Assembly (NCBI RefSeq): GCF_000328705.1
Contig: NC_019673.1
Coordinates: 3,906,001-3,970,000 of the forward strand
DNA from: Saccharothrix espanaensis DSM 44229
Lineage (GTDB): Bacteria > Actinomycetota > Actinomycetes > Mycobacteriales > Pseudonocardiaceae
DNA: 64,000 nucleotides
Direction of reading: 5' to 3'
Part shown: piece by piece, positions 44,257 to 52,810 of the stretch
Numbering within the stretch: position 1 is the stretch's first letter
How the letters are laid out: each line of letters starts with the position of its first letter
Program-made: the position numbers and the translations under genes
Notes under the pieces: generated by a model
The model's database searches: none
What the model was told of the DNA's origin: nothing
The model's input: only the letters and a program-made list of their open reading frames with translations

Positions 44257-44835
44257 ATGAGCGGTGCGCCGGGTCGGGTGATCTTCCTCAACGGGACGTC
44301 GAGCGCGGGCAAGACCAGCCTGGCGCGGGCCATCCAGGACGAGAGCGGCACCCCGTTCGTCTACTGGGGCGTCGACACGCTGTTCGGCCTGGTGCCACCG
44401 AACTGGGGCGGCGGGCGGGACGGTCCGCTCAGCCACGACGGCTTCCGGTACGACCGGACCGGCCGGGACGCGGACGGGCAGCCGACCGTGGTCATCCGCT
44501 ACGGCGAGGTCGGCCGCCGGATGCTGCGGTCCGCGCGGGCCGCGGCCGTCGCGTTCGCGCACGGCGGCGACGACCTGGTGATCGACGAACTGCTGCTGAC
44601 CCCGGACCTGATGCCGGAGTGGCTCGCCGCGCTGTCGGGCCTCGACGTGCTCCTGGTGGGCGTCACCTGCCCGCTGGAGGTCGCCGAACGCCGCGAACGC
44701 GTCCGCGCCCACCCGATCGGCCTGGCCCGCGGCCACTTCCACGCGGTGCACGACCACGGCACCGCCTATGACCTGACCGTCGACACCACCACGGCAACAC
44801 CCGCCGAGCTGGCCAGGGCGGTCCTGGCCCGGTGA
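44257..44835 (+). CDS. Chloramphenicol phosphotransferase-like kinase
   Basis: A 192-residue P-loop kinase closely patterned on chloramphenicol 3-O-phosphotransferase of Streptomyces venezuelae. Walker A is FLNGTSSAGKTSLARAI; GVDTLFGLVP holds the catalytic Asp (about residue 37); IDELLL, LVGVTCPLEVAERRERVR and the C-terminal HAVHDHGTAYDLTVDTT follow the same order. Many such homologues have unknown small-molecule substrates, so resistance to chloramphenicol is not established. ATG 44257. Convergent with helR. Confidence 0.8.
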   Translation: MSGAPGRVIFLNGTSSAGKTSLARAIQDESGTPFVYWGVDTLFGLVPPNWGGGRDGPLSHDGFRYDRTGRDADGQPTVVIRYGEVGRRMLRSARAAAVAFAHGGDDLVIDELLLTPDLMPEWLAALSGLDVLLVGVTCPLEVAERRERVRAHPIGLARGHFHAVHDHGTAYDLTVDTTTATPAELARAVLAR

Positions 44836-44925
44836 TCGCGCGCGGGCCCCGGCCGCGCTGGAACGTTCCGGCGGGGACAGGGCCATCGTGCGGCGTGGCG
44901 CGTGACGGGGCCACCGGGTTCGCCG

Positions 44926-44966
44926 CCGGGCCGTCCCTCCGCTCGATCCGCGAAAGGACGGCCCGG
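44926..44966. terminator. Hairpin between the CPT-like gene and helR
   Basis: An 11-bp perfect stem (44926-44936 with 44956-44966) with a 19-base loop lies directly after the helR stop and between the two convergent genes. It may stop transcription from both sides; the long loop lowers certainty. Confidence 0.5.
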
Positions 44967-44971
44967 CCGGC

Positions 44972-47164
44972 TCACCCCAGCCCGGCTTGCACGGGAGTCC
45001 CGGATTCCGCGAGTCCGGCCAGCGCCTGCGGCAGCGGCCCGCGGTGCAGCACCCCGAGGCGTTGGGTGGCGCGGGTGAGGGCCACGTACAGCTCGGCCGC
45101 GCCGCGCGGGCCCTCGGCGAGGATCCGCTCCGGCTCCACCACCAGGACGGCGTCGTACTCCAGGCCCTTGGTCTCCGACGCGGGCACCGTGCCCGGCACC
45201 CCCGGCGGACCGATCACCACGCTGGTGCCCTCGCGGCCGGCCTCGTCCCGCACGAACTCCTCGATCGCGGCGGCCGTCCCGTCCTCGGTGACCAGCCGCG
45301 ACCACGGCTGGACGCCGCACGCGCGGACCGACTCCGGCGGCTGGACCCCCGGCGCGAACTCGGCGAGCAGCGCGGCGGCCACGGCCATGATCTCCGCGGG
45401 CGTGCGGTAGTTGACCGTCAGCGACCGGTACACCCAGCGGTCGGGCACGTACCGGTCCAGCACCGCGCCCCACGACGTCGCGCCCGCCGGCGACCGGCGT
45501 TGCGCGAGGTCGCCGACCACCGTGAACGACCGGCCCGGACAGCGCCGCATGAGCACCCGCCAGTCCATCTCGGACAGTTCCTGGGCCTCGTCGACCACGA
45601 CGTGCCGGTAGGTCCAGTCGCGGTCCGCGGTGGCGCGCTCGACCAGGTCCCGGGTGTCGCTCTCGACGAACCGGTCGGCCAGGTCCTCGGCGAAGAGCAG
45701 GTCCGTGGCGTACAGGTGGTCCTCGTCGTCCATCGAGTCCTGCCGGCCGACCAAGCCGTCCAGCACGCCGGCGGCGAACTCGGCCTGCGCCTTGCGCTCC
45801 CGCTCGGCCGCCCGGTCGTCGGCCTTGTCCCGCCCGAGCAGGTCGACCAGCTCGTCCAGCAGCGGCGCGTCCGAGACCGTCCACGCCTCGCCGTCGGCCC
45901 GCCCCAGCGCCGGGTCCGCGCCGGCCGCGCGCAGCCGCGCGGGGGAGGAGTAGAGCTGCGCCAGCAGCTCCTGCGGCGTCAGCACCGGCCAGAGCTCGTC
46001 CAGCGCGGCGGTGAACACCTCGTCGTCCGCCAGCTCCTTGAGCAGGTCGCCGCGCACGCGCTCCCAGGTGTCGCGGTCCGACCGCTTCAACCACCCCCGG
46101 CCGATCCGGCCGATCGCCCGCTCGGTGAGCACGTAGGTGACGATCTCGGTGAACACCGCGCGCGCCTCGTTGTGCGGCTGCCCGCTCTTGCGCGCCTCGT
46201 CGCGTGCCCACTCCGCGGTCTCGGCGTCGATCCGCACCGTGACGCCGCCCAGCGTGATCGGCAACGGGTCGTCGGGCAGGGTCTGCCGGTCGGCGATCGC
46301 CGCCGCCAGCACGTCGAGGATCTTCAGCGAGCCCTTGAGCCGGACGGCCTCCGGACCGTCCTCGGCGGTCACCCGCAGACCGGGTACGAAGCCGCCGGTG
46401 GTCGTGAACACCACGTCCGACTCGCCCAGCGACGGCAGGACGCGGCCGATGTGGTTGAGGAACGCCGGGTTGGGCCCGACCACGAGCACGCCGTGCCGCT
46501 CCATCCGCTCGCGCTGGGTGTAGAGCAGGTACGCGACGCGGTGCAGGGCCACCACGGTCTTCCCGGTGCCGGGACCGCCCTCGATCACCACCACGCCGGG
46601 GTGGTCGAGCCGGATGATCCGGTCCTGCTCGGCCTGGATGGTCGCGACGATGTCGCGCATGCCCTCGCCGCGCGGCGCGTTGACCGCCGCGAGCAGCGCC
46701 GCGTCACCGCGCTCGCCGGCGTCCGGGCGGCCGAGCACCTCGTCGGTGAAGTCGGCCACCTGGCGGCCGCGGGTGTGGAACTGGCGGCGGCGGCGCATGT
46801 TCTCCGGGTGCGCGGCGGTGGCGGTGTAGAACGGGCGGGACGCCGGGGCGCGCCAGTCCAGCAGCACCGGCTCGTACTCGTCCCGCTCGTCGAACAGGCC
46901 GATCCGGCCGATGTAGGAGTGGTCACCGGACAGGGTGTCCAAGCGGCCGAAGCACAGCCCGTTGTCGGCGACCTCCAGCCGCCGCACCTGCTTGGCCGAC
47001 GCGCGCACCTGGTCGTCCCGCTCCATCGGGGTCCCGCCGGTGCCCGCCAGCGCGGCGGTGAACTCGGCCTTCACCCGCGCGCGCTCGGCGTCCAGCCGCT
47101 CGTACAACCCGGCCACGTAGTCCCGCTCGGACCGCAGTTCCTCGTCGTACCCCTGAGTTGACAC
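44972..47164 (-). CDS. helR: HelR/HelD-type RNA polymerase-associated helicase-like ATPase
   Basis: A 730-residue superfamily 1 helicase-like protein. Features in order: an N-terminal coiled coil (DEELRSERDYVAGLYERLDAERARVKAEF), LDWRAPASRPFYTA, Walker A GGPGTGKTVVALHRVAYLLY (about residue 194), VDEAQELSEMDWRVL (Walker B), VVGDLAQRRSPAGATSWG, NYRTPAEIM and the C-terminal LYVALTRATQRLGVLH. HelD-like proteins dislodge stalled or inhibitor-bound RNA polymerase; the HelR branch displaces rifamycins and gives tolerance. The start is GTG 47164 behind GAGGGG. A rifamycin-associated element lies 268 bases upstream, which supports the HelR assignment over plain HelD. Confidence 0.85.
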   Translation of the reverse strand: MSTQGYDEELRSERDYVAGLYERLDAERARVKAEFTAALAGTGGTPMERDDQVRASAKQVRRLEVADNGLCFGRLDTLSGDHSYIGRIGLFDERDEYEPVLLDWRAPASRPFYTATAAHPENMRRRRQFHTRGRQVADFTDEVLGRPDAGERGDAALLAAVNAPRGEGMRDIVATIQAEQDRIIRLDHPGVVVIEGGPGTGKTVVALHRVAYLLYTQRERMERHGVLVVGPNPAFLNHIGRVLPSLGESDVVFTTTGGFVPGLRVTAEDGPEAVRLKGSLKILDVLAAAIADRQTLPDDPLPITLGGVTVRIDAETAEWARDEARKSGQPHNEARAVFTEIVTYVLTERAIGRIGRGWLKRSDRDTWERVRGDLLKELADDEVFTAALDELWPVLTPQELLAQLYSSPARLRAAGADPALGRADGEAWTVSDAPLLDELVDLLGRDKADDRAAERERKAQAEFAAGVLDGLVGRQDSMDDEDHLYATDLLFAEDLADRFVESDTRDLVERATADRDWTYRHVVVDEAQELSEMDWRVLMRRCPGRSFTVVGDLAQRRSPAGATSWGAVLDRYVPDRWVYRSLTVNYRTPAEIMAVAAALLAEFAPGVQPPESVRACGVQPWSRLVTEDGTAAAIEEFVRDEAGREGTSVVIGPPGVPGTVPASETKGLEYDAVLVVEPERILAEGPRGAAELYVALTRATQRLGVLHRGPLPQALAGLAESGTPVQAGLG

Positions 47165-47280
47165 ATGCCCCTCGCAGCGTTTAATCTGGAATTACGTTCG
47201 GCGGGTACTCCAGTGGCTGGTGGAGGACACGCCGACTTTTTATTTTCCACCTCGTGTCAAGTTCCCCCGCGCTGGGCGAA

Positions 47281-47319
47281 GGAGCAGGCCCCGGCCGTGA
47301 GGCCGGTCCGAGGTGCTCC
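47281..47319 (-). promoter_or_regulatory. Two-part hairpin in the helR leader
   Basis: On the minus strand GGAGCA (47319-47314) pairs with TGCTCC (47286-47281), and inside it CCGGCC and GGCCGG close a TCAC loop. The outer stem begins at the stop codon of the short leader frame. An attenuator or translation-coupled RNA switch is possible; an ordinary hairpin is the alternative. Confidence 0.45.
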
Positions 47320-47372
47320 TACAACGGGTCGAGGGTCGCGCGCGTCCGGTGCGTCGACGGTGGTGCTCGCAC
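47319..47372 (-). CDS. Possible 17-residue leader peptide upstream of helR
   Basis: AGGAG at 47384-47380 stands 7 bases before GTG 47372, which opens a frame coding VRAPPSTHRTRATLDPL and a TAG stop at 47319. The same frame is open from GTG 47426 (35 codons). The stop coincides with the base of the hairpin at 47281-47319, and helR starts 155 bases further on. The good ribosome site and the position suggest a regulatory leader peptide; translation is not proven. Confidence 0.3.
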   Translation of the reverse strand: MRAPPSTHRTRATLDPL

Positions 47373-47431
47373 TGCACATCTCCTGTTTTTCGACGGGTTC
47401 GGCTTCGGCGTGCGATTCTGCGGCACGACCC

Positions 47432-47450
47432 GGGTCTTGCCGCAAGCCCC
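47432..47450 (-). promoter_or_regulatory. Rifamycin-associated element (RAE)
   Basis: The minus strand reads GGGGCTTGCGGCAAGACCC. As I recall it, the published RAE consensus is GGGGCTTGCGGCAAGGCCC, so 18 of 19 positions match. RAE sites lie in promoters of rifamycin-inducible resistance genes in actinomycetes, including helR. Its orientation toward helR and its position upstream of a structured leader fit this role. No second copy was noticed in the window. Confidence 0.75.
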
Positions 47451-47844
47451 CCGGTGCGCTATATGTTGATAGTGGAAAGGTGCGGGTAGCCCCCTTTTCC
47501 CTCTCGCCGGGCATCGGCTGGTGCGCTCGCGGCCGTCCTCGGCGCCCATCGCGCTCTCATGGTCGCCGTCCGACGCCCGGTGCGCTCGGCGGCGGCGTCA
47601 TTCACGATCGTCCGCTTTACGAACGTTGTGCCGGTGAACTCCGGTTCACAGAAGACGTCGGTACGGCCCTGCGGATCATCACCCGCTCGGCGGGGTCACC
47701 ATTCCTGCGGCCGACTCCCACCGGCGCGGGCGTTCGGCGGCGTCACGGGTGCTTGGGGGGCTCCTCCAACACCATTGTGGTCCGAGCGGGTGAGGTCTGT
47801 GGACGACCTGGGACCGGCGCGGGTGATAGCGCAGACTGGCGCGC
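47451..47844. other. Gene-free spacer between the helR promoter and the TPR gene
   Basis: No gene is supported. Near 47461-47480 there is an AT-rich patch (ATATGTTGATAGTGGAAAGG) next to the RAE that could be part of a promoter. The rest is GC-rich with chance open frames only. Confidence 0.4.
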
Positions 47845-48951
47845 ATGGTCGACCAGCCGGGCGTGCGCAACGAGCTGCACGGACAGCCGCACGGACCGAC
47901 GGTGCAGGCCGGTTCGATCGGGAACCTGTGGCTGACCTCGGGTGAGCGCGCGGGCGAGCGTCCCGCCGACCTGTTCGCCGCTGCCGCCTCCCGCGCCCGC
48001 GAGTTCGTGCTCGCCGCGCACGACCTGCCCGGCGCGGTCGCCCTCGACCAGCTCACCGAGGACGTGCGGGACCTGGCGCGGGCCCAGCCACGGGTCTCGC
48101 CGGACCAGGTGCTGGCGCACGTCGTGCAGGCGCAGCGGGCGGCGTTCGCGCTGCTCGACACCTGCCGCAACCCCGGCGTCCGGCGACGGCTGTACTTCCT
48201 GGCGGGGATCGTCGGCGCGATGCTCGCCCGCGCGGCGCACGAGTGCGGCGACCCCCGGGGCGCCGGGCTGCACGCCCGGGTCGCGTTCCAGTGCGCCGAG
48301 CACGCCGACCACGACGGCCTGCGGGCCCGCGTCCGCGCCCTCCAGGCGGCGGTCGCGTACTGGTGCGGCCGGCCGCACGAGGCGTTGCGCCACGCCCGTT
48401 CCGGCGCGGTGTTCGCCGAGCGGGCCGGCAGCACGATGGCCGCGCGGCTCCCGGTCAGCGAGGCGCGGGCGTGGGCGGTGCTCGGCGACGTGCGGCGCAC
48501 CTTGGACGCCCTGCGCCGCGCCGAGCGGGCCTGGGAGCGGGTGCGGCCCGACGAGCTGGACGAGTTCGGCGGCGTGTGCGCGTTCACCTGGTCGCGGCAC
48601 CTGCACTTCGCCGCCAACGCGCTGACCTGGCTGACCGGCGAGGCGGTCGCGGTCGAGCGGTACGCCACCGCCGCCGTCGCCGCGTACGGGGACCGCTCGA
48701 CCGCCGAGTGGGCGTTCGGGTCGCACGCCGGCGCGCACACCGACCTGGCCATCGCCCGCCTGCGCCGCCATGACCTGCCCGGTGCGGCCGAAGCGCTCGC
48801 GCCCGTGCTCGACCTCCCGCCCCCGTTGCGGATCAGCACGATCGTCCTCGCCGTGCGGCGCGTGCGCCAACACCTGCCGGCCGCGCGCAGCGACCTGCAC
48901 GAACGGGTCGCCACCTTCGCCCGCACCCCGCTCGACGCGCTCTCGTCCTGA
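47845..48951 (+). CDS. TPR-type regulatory-like protein without HTH
   Basis: A 368-residue, largely alpha-helical protein. It opens with RNELHGQPHGPTVQAGSIGNLWL, a motif (NxxSGxxxGPxVQAxxI) seen at the start or in linkers of actinobacterial conflict and STAND-type regulators, and continues as TPR-like helices (AGLHARVAFQCAEHADHDGLRARVRALQAAVAYWCGRPHEALRHARSG and onward) as in the C-terminal halves of XRE-TPR regulators. No helix-turn-helix is present. It may sense or scaffold partners. ATG 47845; no clear ribosome site. Confidence 0.55.
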   Translation: MVDQPGVRNELHGQPHGPTVQAGSIGNLWLTSGERAGERPADLFAAAASRAREFVLAAHDLPGAVALDQLTEDVRDLARAQPRVSPDQVLAHVVQAQRAAFALLDTCRNPGVRRRLYFLAGIVGAMLARAAHECGDPRGAGLHARVAFQCAEHADHDGLRARVRALQAAVAYWCGRPHEALRHARSGAVFAERAGSTMAARLPVSEARAWAVLGDVRRTLDALRRAERAWERVRPDELDEFGGVCAFTWSRHLHFAANALTWLTGEAVAVERYATAAVAAYGDRSTAEWAFGSHAGAHTDLAIARLRRHDLPGAAEALAPVLDLPPPLRISTIVLAVRRVRQHLPAARSDLHERVATFARTPLDALSS

Positions 48952-49204
48952 CCTCGGTGGGGTCGACGTCACTTCCGGCAACACGTTCGGACGCCCGTGC
49001 CCCTGGCGTTCCCGTGCGGCATGGCTCTCGGCGTGGCGGCACGCCGGCAGCGCGCCGAACAACCCTCTCACGTCGCCCAACTGGCCGTGCCAGACTGCTG
49101 GACACTGGCGCGATAACAGCCACAATGCGCCGACGGCTTTGGGTCCTGGCCCGCAACCGGCCCGTTCGCCGCGCTCGTGGCGGGGCGGCAGAAGGTCTAC
49201 GGCG

Positions 49205-49696
49205 TCAGTACGCGCTGATCTCGTGCGCAGTCCAGATCGCCGCGGCCTGCTCGTGCGAGTTGACGCCCTGGAAGAACGCGTCGGACAGCTCGTCGAAGTC
49301 CGGGTTGTCGAGGCCGACGAGATCGAGGAACCTGGGGCGGTGGATGGCGAACGAGGTCGTCTCGGTCAGCGGCACGTACGGGACAGCCACCCTCATCGTG
49401 ACGGGGGAGGGGCCGTAGAGGACGGCCTCGACGACAAGCGCGTCCACCTTGCCGTCGTCGGAGTGCAGGAAGGTGTCGATGACGATCACCGCGCGGACCG
49501 CGTCGTTCTCGTTGCTGTACAACGCGTCCTGCGCGGCCCGAGCCGCTTCGCCCAAGTCGTCCAACAGGTAGCGGCTCAACGTCCGCTCCCCGTCCGCCGT
49601 CTGGTGGGCCAGGATCGGGATCAGCGTCTCCCCCTCGGACACGGACCAGACACCGTGGGCGGCGATGTGCCCCGCCATCATCGCGGTTTCGATCAT
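49205..49696 (-). CDS. Hypothetical protein
   Basis: A 163-residue soluble protein with good third-position GC bias: MIETAMMAGHIAAHGVWSVSEGETLIPILAHQ, then ERTLSRYLLDDLGEAARAAQDAL, AVRAVIVIDTFLHSDDGKVDALVVEAVLYG, and a C-terminal helix HEQAAAIWTAHEI. No signal or membrane segment. I do not recognise the family; proteins of this size and style in such regions are sometimes immunity proteins, but nothing shows that here. Start ATG 49696 has a weak ribosome site. Confidence 0.65.
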   Translation of the reverse strand: MIETAMMAGHIAAHGVWSVSEGETLIPILAHQTADGERTLSRYLLDDLGEAARAAQDALYSNENDAVRAVIVIDTFLHSDDGKVDALVVEAVLYGPSPVTMRVAVPYVPLTETTSFAIHRPRFLDLVGLDNPDFDELSDAFFQGVNSHEQAAAIWTAHEISAY

Positions 49697-49834
49697 GCCG
49701 GCGAGTATTCCACCCCGACCACACCGCTCGGGCCACGTTCGACAATTCCGAAGGCCCGCAAGCCCTCTGTATCGAACGGGCGCGTCCACGACATCGGTTC
49801 GGCGGCGTCGCCCCGATATGGCGTCGGGTCGGCG

Positions 49835-50299
49835 CTAGTCCCACTCCTCGTCGTCGTCGGGCAGGTCACCGGTGCGCCACAACCGGATCAGGCAACACTC
49901 GACGCCGTCGCCCTCACGTCCCTGGAACCCGACGTCGAGGACGTAGTACCCAGGCCCCTCGGGCAGTTCTCCGTCGATTGCGGCGCCGGTGGGGGAGCCG
50001 AGCACGAACGTACCGCTCGGAAACTCCACGGTGAACACCCGCGCCGGCGACCCACCGACCGTCACGGGCTCGCCGGACCACACCTCGATATCCACCGTGA
50101 CCGGCACCAGATCCTGGACGCACTGGACGAACAGCTCGTAGTCGCTGGCCGCCACGACATCGGCGTACGACCGGCGCAACGCGTCCTCGGTGCCCACCCC
50201 GGCGTCGTTGTCGATGTCCCGCAACGTGATCAGGCGGTACGCGGGCCTGCTGACCAGCCGGTGGTGCCCGATCCTGGTCACTGAGCCGGATTCGGTCAC
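49835..50299 (-). CDS. Hypothetical protein
   Basis: A 154-residue acidic protein: YRLITLRDIDNDAGVGTEDALRRSYADV, YELFVQCVQDLVPVTVDIEVWSG, then a beta-rich part FTVEFPSGTFVLGSPTG and ECCLIRLWRTGDLPDDDEEWD. No signal peptide, no membrane segment, no family recognised. GTG 50299. It lies between the other hypothetical protein and the Ser/Thr kinase, all on the minus strand and 34 bases from the kinase stop, so it may be in the kinase's operon. Confidence 0.65.
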   Translation of the reverse strand: MTESGSVTRIGHHRLVSRPAYRLITLRDIDNDAGVGTEDALRRSYADVVAASDYELFVQCVQDLVPVTVDIEVWSGEPVTVGGSPARVFTVEFPSGTFVLGSPTGAAIDGELPEGPGYYVLDVGFQGREGDGVECCLIRLWRTGDLPDDDEEWD

Positions 50300-50333
50300 A
50301 GCACAAGCTTAAACGCCCACGACCGCCACGCCG

Positions 50334-51983
50334 TCACCGGTTGCCCGGGTAGTTCAAGGGCCCGGCGACCGATGCGGCCTTGTCCGCCGCCGCTCGCAGC
50401 CACGGCTCGGCGGAAGCGTCCTGGGTGAGGTTGATGTAGAGCGACGCGGTGTGGATCAGGTACCGGTGGCTGCGGCTGGTGAAGCCGCTCTGCACCGCGG
50501 CGTCGGTGTCGCCGCCGGTGCCGCAGATCCGGGAGCCGGGATCGGTGGTCGGGCACAGGATGCCCCACGACCCTGAGCGGTACGCGTCGTAGGCGGTCGT
50601 CGCCGTCTGCTTGTCCGCCATGGGAACCACCCACACCATGACGACGATCTGGTCCGACGCGTCGACGTAGGTCGCGGCCAGTGCGTCACGGCAACCGGAC
50701 TCGACCAGGATGCTCCGCACCTCGTCGCTCAGGTGGTCGGTGACGCAGGCGCGGGTGCTGGCGTTGGTCAAGTTGTACTTGACTTCCTTGGCATCCACGA
50801 ACGACTCCGGCAGCAGACCCGCCGACGTCAGCGGGGTGCGGTCGGTGGACTCGCGGTCCAAGTCGGTCGGGTCGAACGCCGGCGTAGTGGTGGTGGTCTC
50901 GGTGGTGGTCGAGTAGTCCTGTGTCGTCCGGTAGTCCTGGGACGTGGCGGACGAACCACTCCCACCGCCGCCCCTGATGGCGTTGGCGACTCCATCGATG
51001 ATCTGCCCACGAAACAGGAACAACCCCGCAACAACCACAAGCACCACCGCCCCCACCACCTTCCCCGCAACCCCCTTGCCAACCGGTGGAATCGCCGGAA
51101 CCGCAACACCTCGGCTCGCTCCCTCCACCTCCAACTTCCTCGTCGCCTTCCGCAGCGGCAGGGAAATCGGACCGGTCGGCGATCCCAGCAACGCCCGTGC
51201 CCCGACGATCGACGGTCGCCGCGCCGGATCCCGGTCCAACAGTGCCGCGATCAGCGGTGCGAGCGGCCCGGCGCGGGTCGGCGACGGCGTCGGCTCCAGC
51301 AGTACGGCGGTGAGCGTGGCCGTCGGCGTATCCCGCCGAAACGGTGACAACCCCTCGACAGCTTGGAACAGCGTCACCCCGAGCGAGTACAGATCACTTG
51401 CCGGCAACCCGTCCTGGCCGTTGAGCCGCTCCGGGGCCATGTACTCCACCGAGCCGATCAACGTCCCCGTGCCGGTGATGGACGTGTCGGCGGAATGCAC
51501 CGCGATGCCGAAGTCCGTCAACAGCGCGTCCCCACGGTCGTTGAGCAACACGTTCGCGGGCTTGACATCCCGATGCACGATCCCGGCGGCGTGAGCAGCT
51601 TCGAGGGCGTTGAGCAGGTCACCGGCCACCTTGGTCGCCGAGTCGCCTCCTAACGCACCCTTTTCCAGCCGTCGCTCCAACGACTCACCCGTGACCAGGC
51701 GCATCACGATCCACGGCACGCCGTCCTCGGTCACGACGTCGTGCACAGCCACGATGTTCGGGTGGTCGCGCAGCGCGGCGGCGTTGCGCGCCTCACGCCG
51801 TGCACGAGCCAACCGCTCATCCCTCTCGACGGCCGACATCCCAGGAGACAGCCACACCTCCTTGACCGCGACGTCGAGCTGAAGCACCTCATCCCGAGCC
51901 CGCCACACCCGCCCCATGCCACCGAAGTCCAGTGCCTCGACAAGCCGATGGCGTCCGCCGACCAACTGCCCCACGTCCGCCAT
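50334..51983 (-). CDS. Membrane Ser/Thr protein kinase (PknB-like)
   Basis: A 549-residue Hanks-type kinase. Glycine loop GGMGRVWRARD, VAVKEVWL lysine (about residue 40), catalytic HRDVKPANVLL (about 137), DFGIAV, and substrate-binding MAPERL are all present. One membrane segment (VVGAVVLVVVAGLFLF, about 310-330) leads to a Thr-rich linker (TTETTTTTPAF) and a Cys-containing extracellular domain (RACVTDHL, ESGCRDAL, ILCPTTDPGSRICG) that is neither PASTA nor a known sensor I recognise. ATG 51983; GTG 51992 is an alternative. Confidence 0.9.
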   Translation of the reverse strand: MADVGQLVGGRHRLVEALDFGGMGRVWRARDEVLQLDVAVKEVWLSPGMSAVERDERLARARREARNAAALRDHPNIVAVHDVVTEDGVPWIVMRLVTGESLERRLEKGALGGDSATKVAGDLLNALEAAHAAGIVHRDVKPANVLLNDRGDALLTDFGIAVHSADTSITGTGTLIGSVEYMAPERLNGQDGLPASDLYSLGVTLFQAVEGLSPFRRDTPTATLTAVLLEPTPSPTRAGPLAPLIAALLDRDPARRPSIVGARALLGSPTGPISLPLRKATRKLEVEGASRGVAVPAIPPVGKGVAGKVVGAVVLVVVAGLFLFRGQIIDGVANAIRGGGGSGSSATSQDYRTTQDYSTTTETTTTTPAFDPTDLDRESTDRTPLTSAGLLPESFVDAKEVKYNLTNASTRACVTDHLSDEVRSILVESGCRDALAATYVDASDQIVVMVWVVPMADKQTATTAYDAYRSGSWGILCPTTDPGSRICGTGGDTDAAVQSGFTSRSHRYLIHTASLYINLTQDASAEPWLRAAADKAASVAGPLNYPGNR

Positions 51984-52195
51984 GTCCCCCACCGAGATGC
52001 CCGCCCCAACCCACCCCGACGAACGCTACGGACCACCCCACCCCTGCGCACCCCTTATGACCGCTACCGGCCATCACTTTCGACGGCGGCGGCGCACGAA
52101 GACCGGCGCACGCCGGCGAGTTCCACTGACCGTCCGGCTGGTTTTCAGGTAGATGGATCGCCGGGTGCGCAGTCGTCAGTCGTCCGAGCGAATCT

Positions 52196-52218
52196 GACAC
52201 TGCAATATTGACAGTGTC
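52196..52218. promoter_or_regulatory. MerR-type operator upstream of the merR-like gene
   Basis: GACACTG (52196-52202) and CAGTGTC (52212-52218) form a perfect 7-bp inverted repeat with a 9-base AT-rich spacer, 26 bases before the GTG start. TTGACA (52208-52213) overlaps the right arm and may be a -35 box. The same half-site recurs twice inside the gene (52630-52676), which supports a binding site for the encoded regulator. Confidence 0.6.
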
Positions 52219-52243
52219 CGATCCAAGGTGCAGCATTGCTCCT

Positions 52244-52810
52244 GTGAGTGACGAGCTGTGGACCATCGAACAGCTCCCGGAGCGGGTCGCCGCGCTGCTG
52301 GCCGAGAACTACGACGGGCAGCGCAACGGCCGGGTGCGGGAGCTGCCGAACGGGCGCGCCATCCGGTGGTACACCACCATCGGCCTGGTCGACCGGCCTG
52401 CTGCCCATCGGGGGAGAACCGCCCTCTACGGGCGCAGACACCTGCTCCAGATCGTCGCGGTGAAGAAGCTCCAGGCCTCCGGACACTCGTTGGCCGAGAT
52501 CCAACTGGTGATGATGGGCGCGACGGACGCGAAGCTCGCGGAGCTGGCCGGCGCGCCGATCCGGACGGAGGGCTTCTGGCGGGAACGGGCGGTCGCCCCG
52601 GCCCCGCCGGAGCCCGCCGGCACCGGCCGTGACACTGTCAGGGTCGTGCCGACCGTCCGGTTGAACGACAGTGTCACGGTCGTGCTCGACGCCGCCGAGC
52701 GGGTCCCCGACGCCGAGGAGCTGGCCGAGATCGAAGCCGCCGCGGCACCCCTGCTCGACCTGCTCGCCCGCCTGGGCCTGGCCCCGACCACTGGAGAGGA
52801 CGACCAATGA
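52244..52810 (+). CDS. MerR family transcriptional regulator
   Basis: A 188-residue MerR-family protein. WTIEQLPERVAALLAENY starts the winged helix, RAIRWYTTIGLVDRP is the wing-region RxYxxxGL motif, and LYGRRHLLQIVAVKKLQASGHSLAEIQLVMMGATDAKL completes the DNA-binding domain. The C-terminal part has DTVRVV and DSVTVVLDAAERVPDAEELAEIEAAAAPLLDLL, possibly a dimer helix. GTG 52244. Its stop overlaps the ATG of the VIT/VWA gene by 4 bases. Autoregulation through the palindromes at 52196-52218 is likely. No effector is known. Confidence 0.85.
   Translation: MSDELWTIEQLPERVAALLAENYDGQRNGRVRELPNGRAIRWYTTIGLVDRPAAHRGRTALYGRRHLLQIVAVKKLQASGHSLAEIQLVMMGATDAKLAELAGAPIRTEGFWRERAVAPAPPEPAGTGRDTVRVVPTVRLNDSVTVVLDAAERVPDAEELAEIEAAAAPLLDLLARLGLAPTTGEDDQ
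52630..52676. promoter_or_regulatory. Two intragenic palindromes matching the merR promoter half-site
   Basis: TGACACTGTCA (52630-52640) and GACAGTGTCA (52667-52676) lie inside the MerR coding sequence, each near-palindromic and in mirror orientation. They are encoded with ACT and AGT codons, which are rare in this DNA, so the bases rather than the amino acids seem to be conserved. They lie about 130-180 bases before the VIT/VWA start and could be operators for an internal promoter or for DNA looping. Confidence 0.5.

Noticed and set aside
47255..47270. TTGACA on the minus strand in the helR leader as a second promoter
   Set aside because: No acceptable -10 box is found at 16-18 bases; the only TA-rich hexamer is about 12 bases away.
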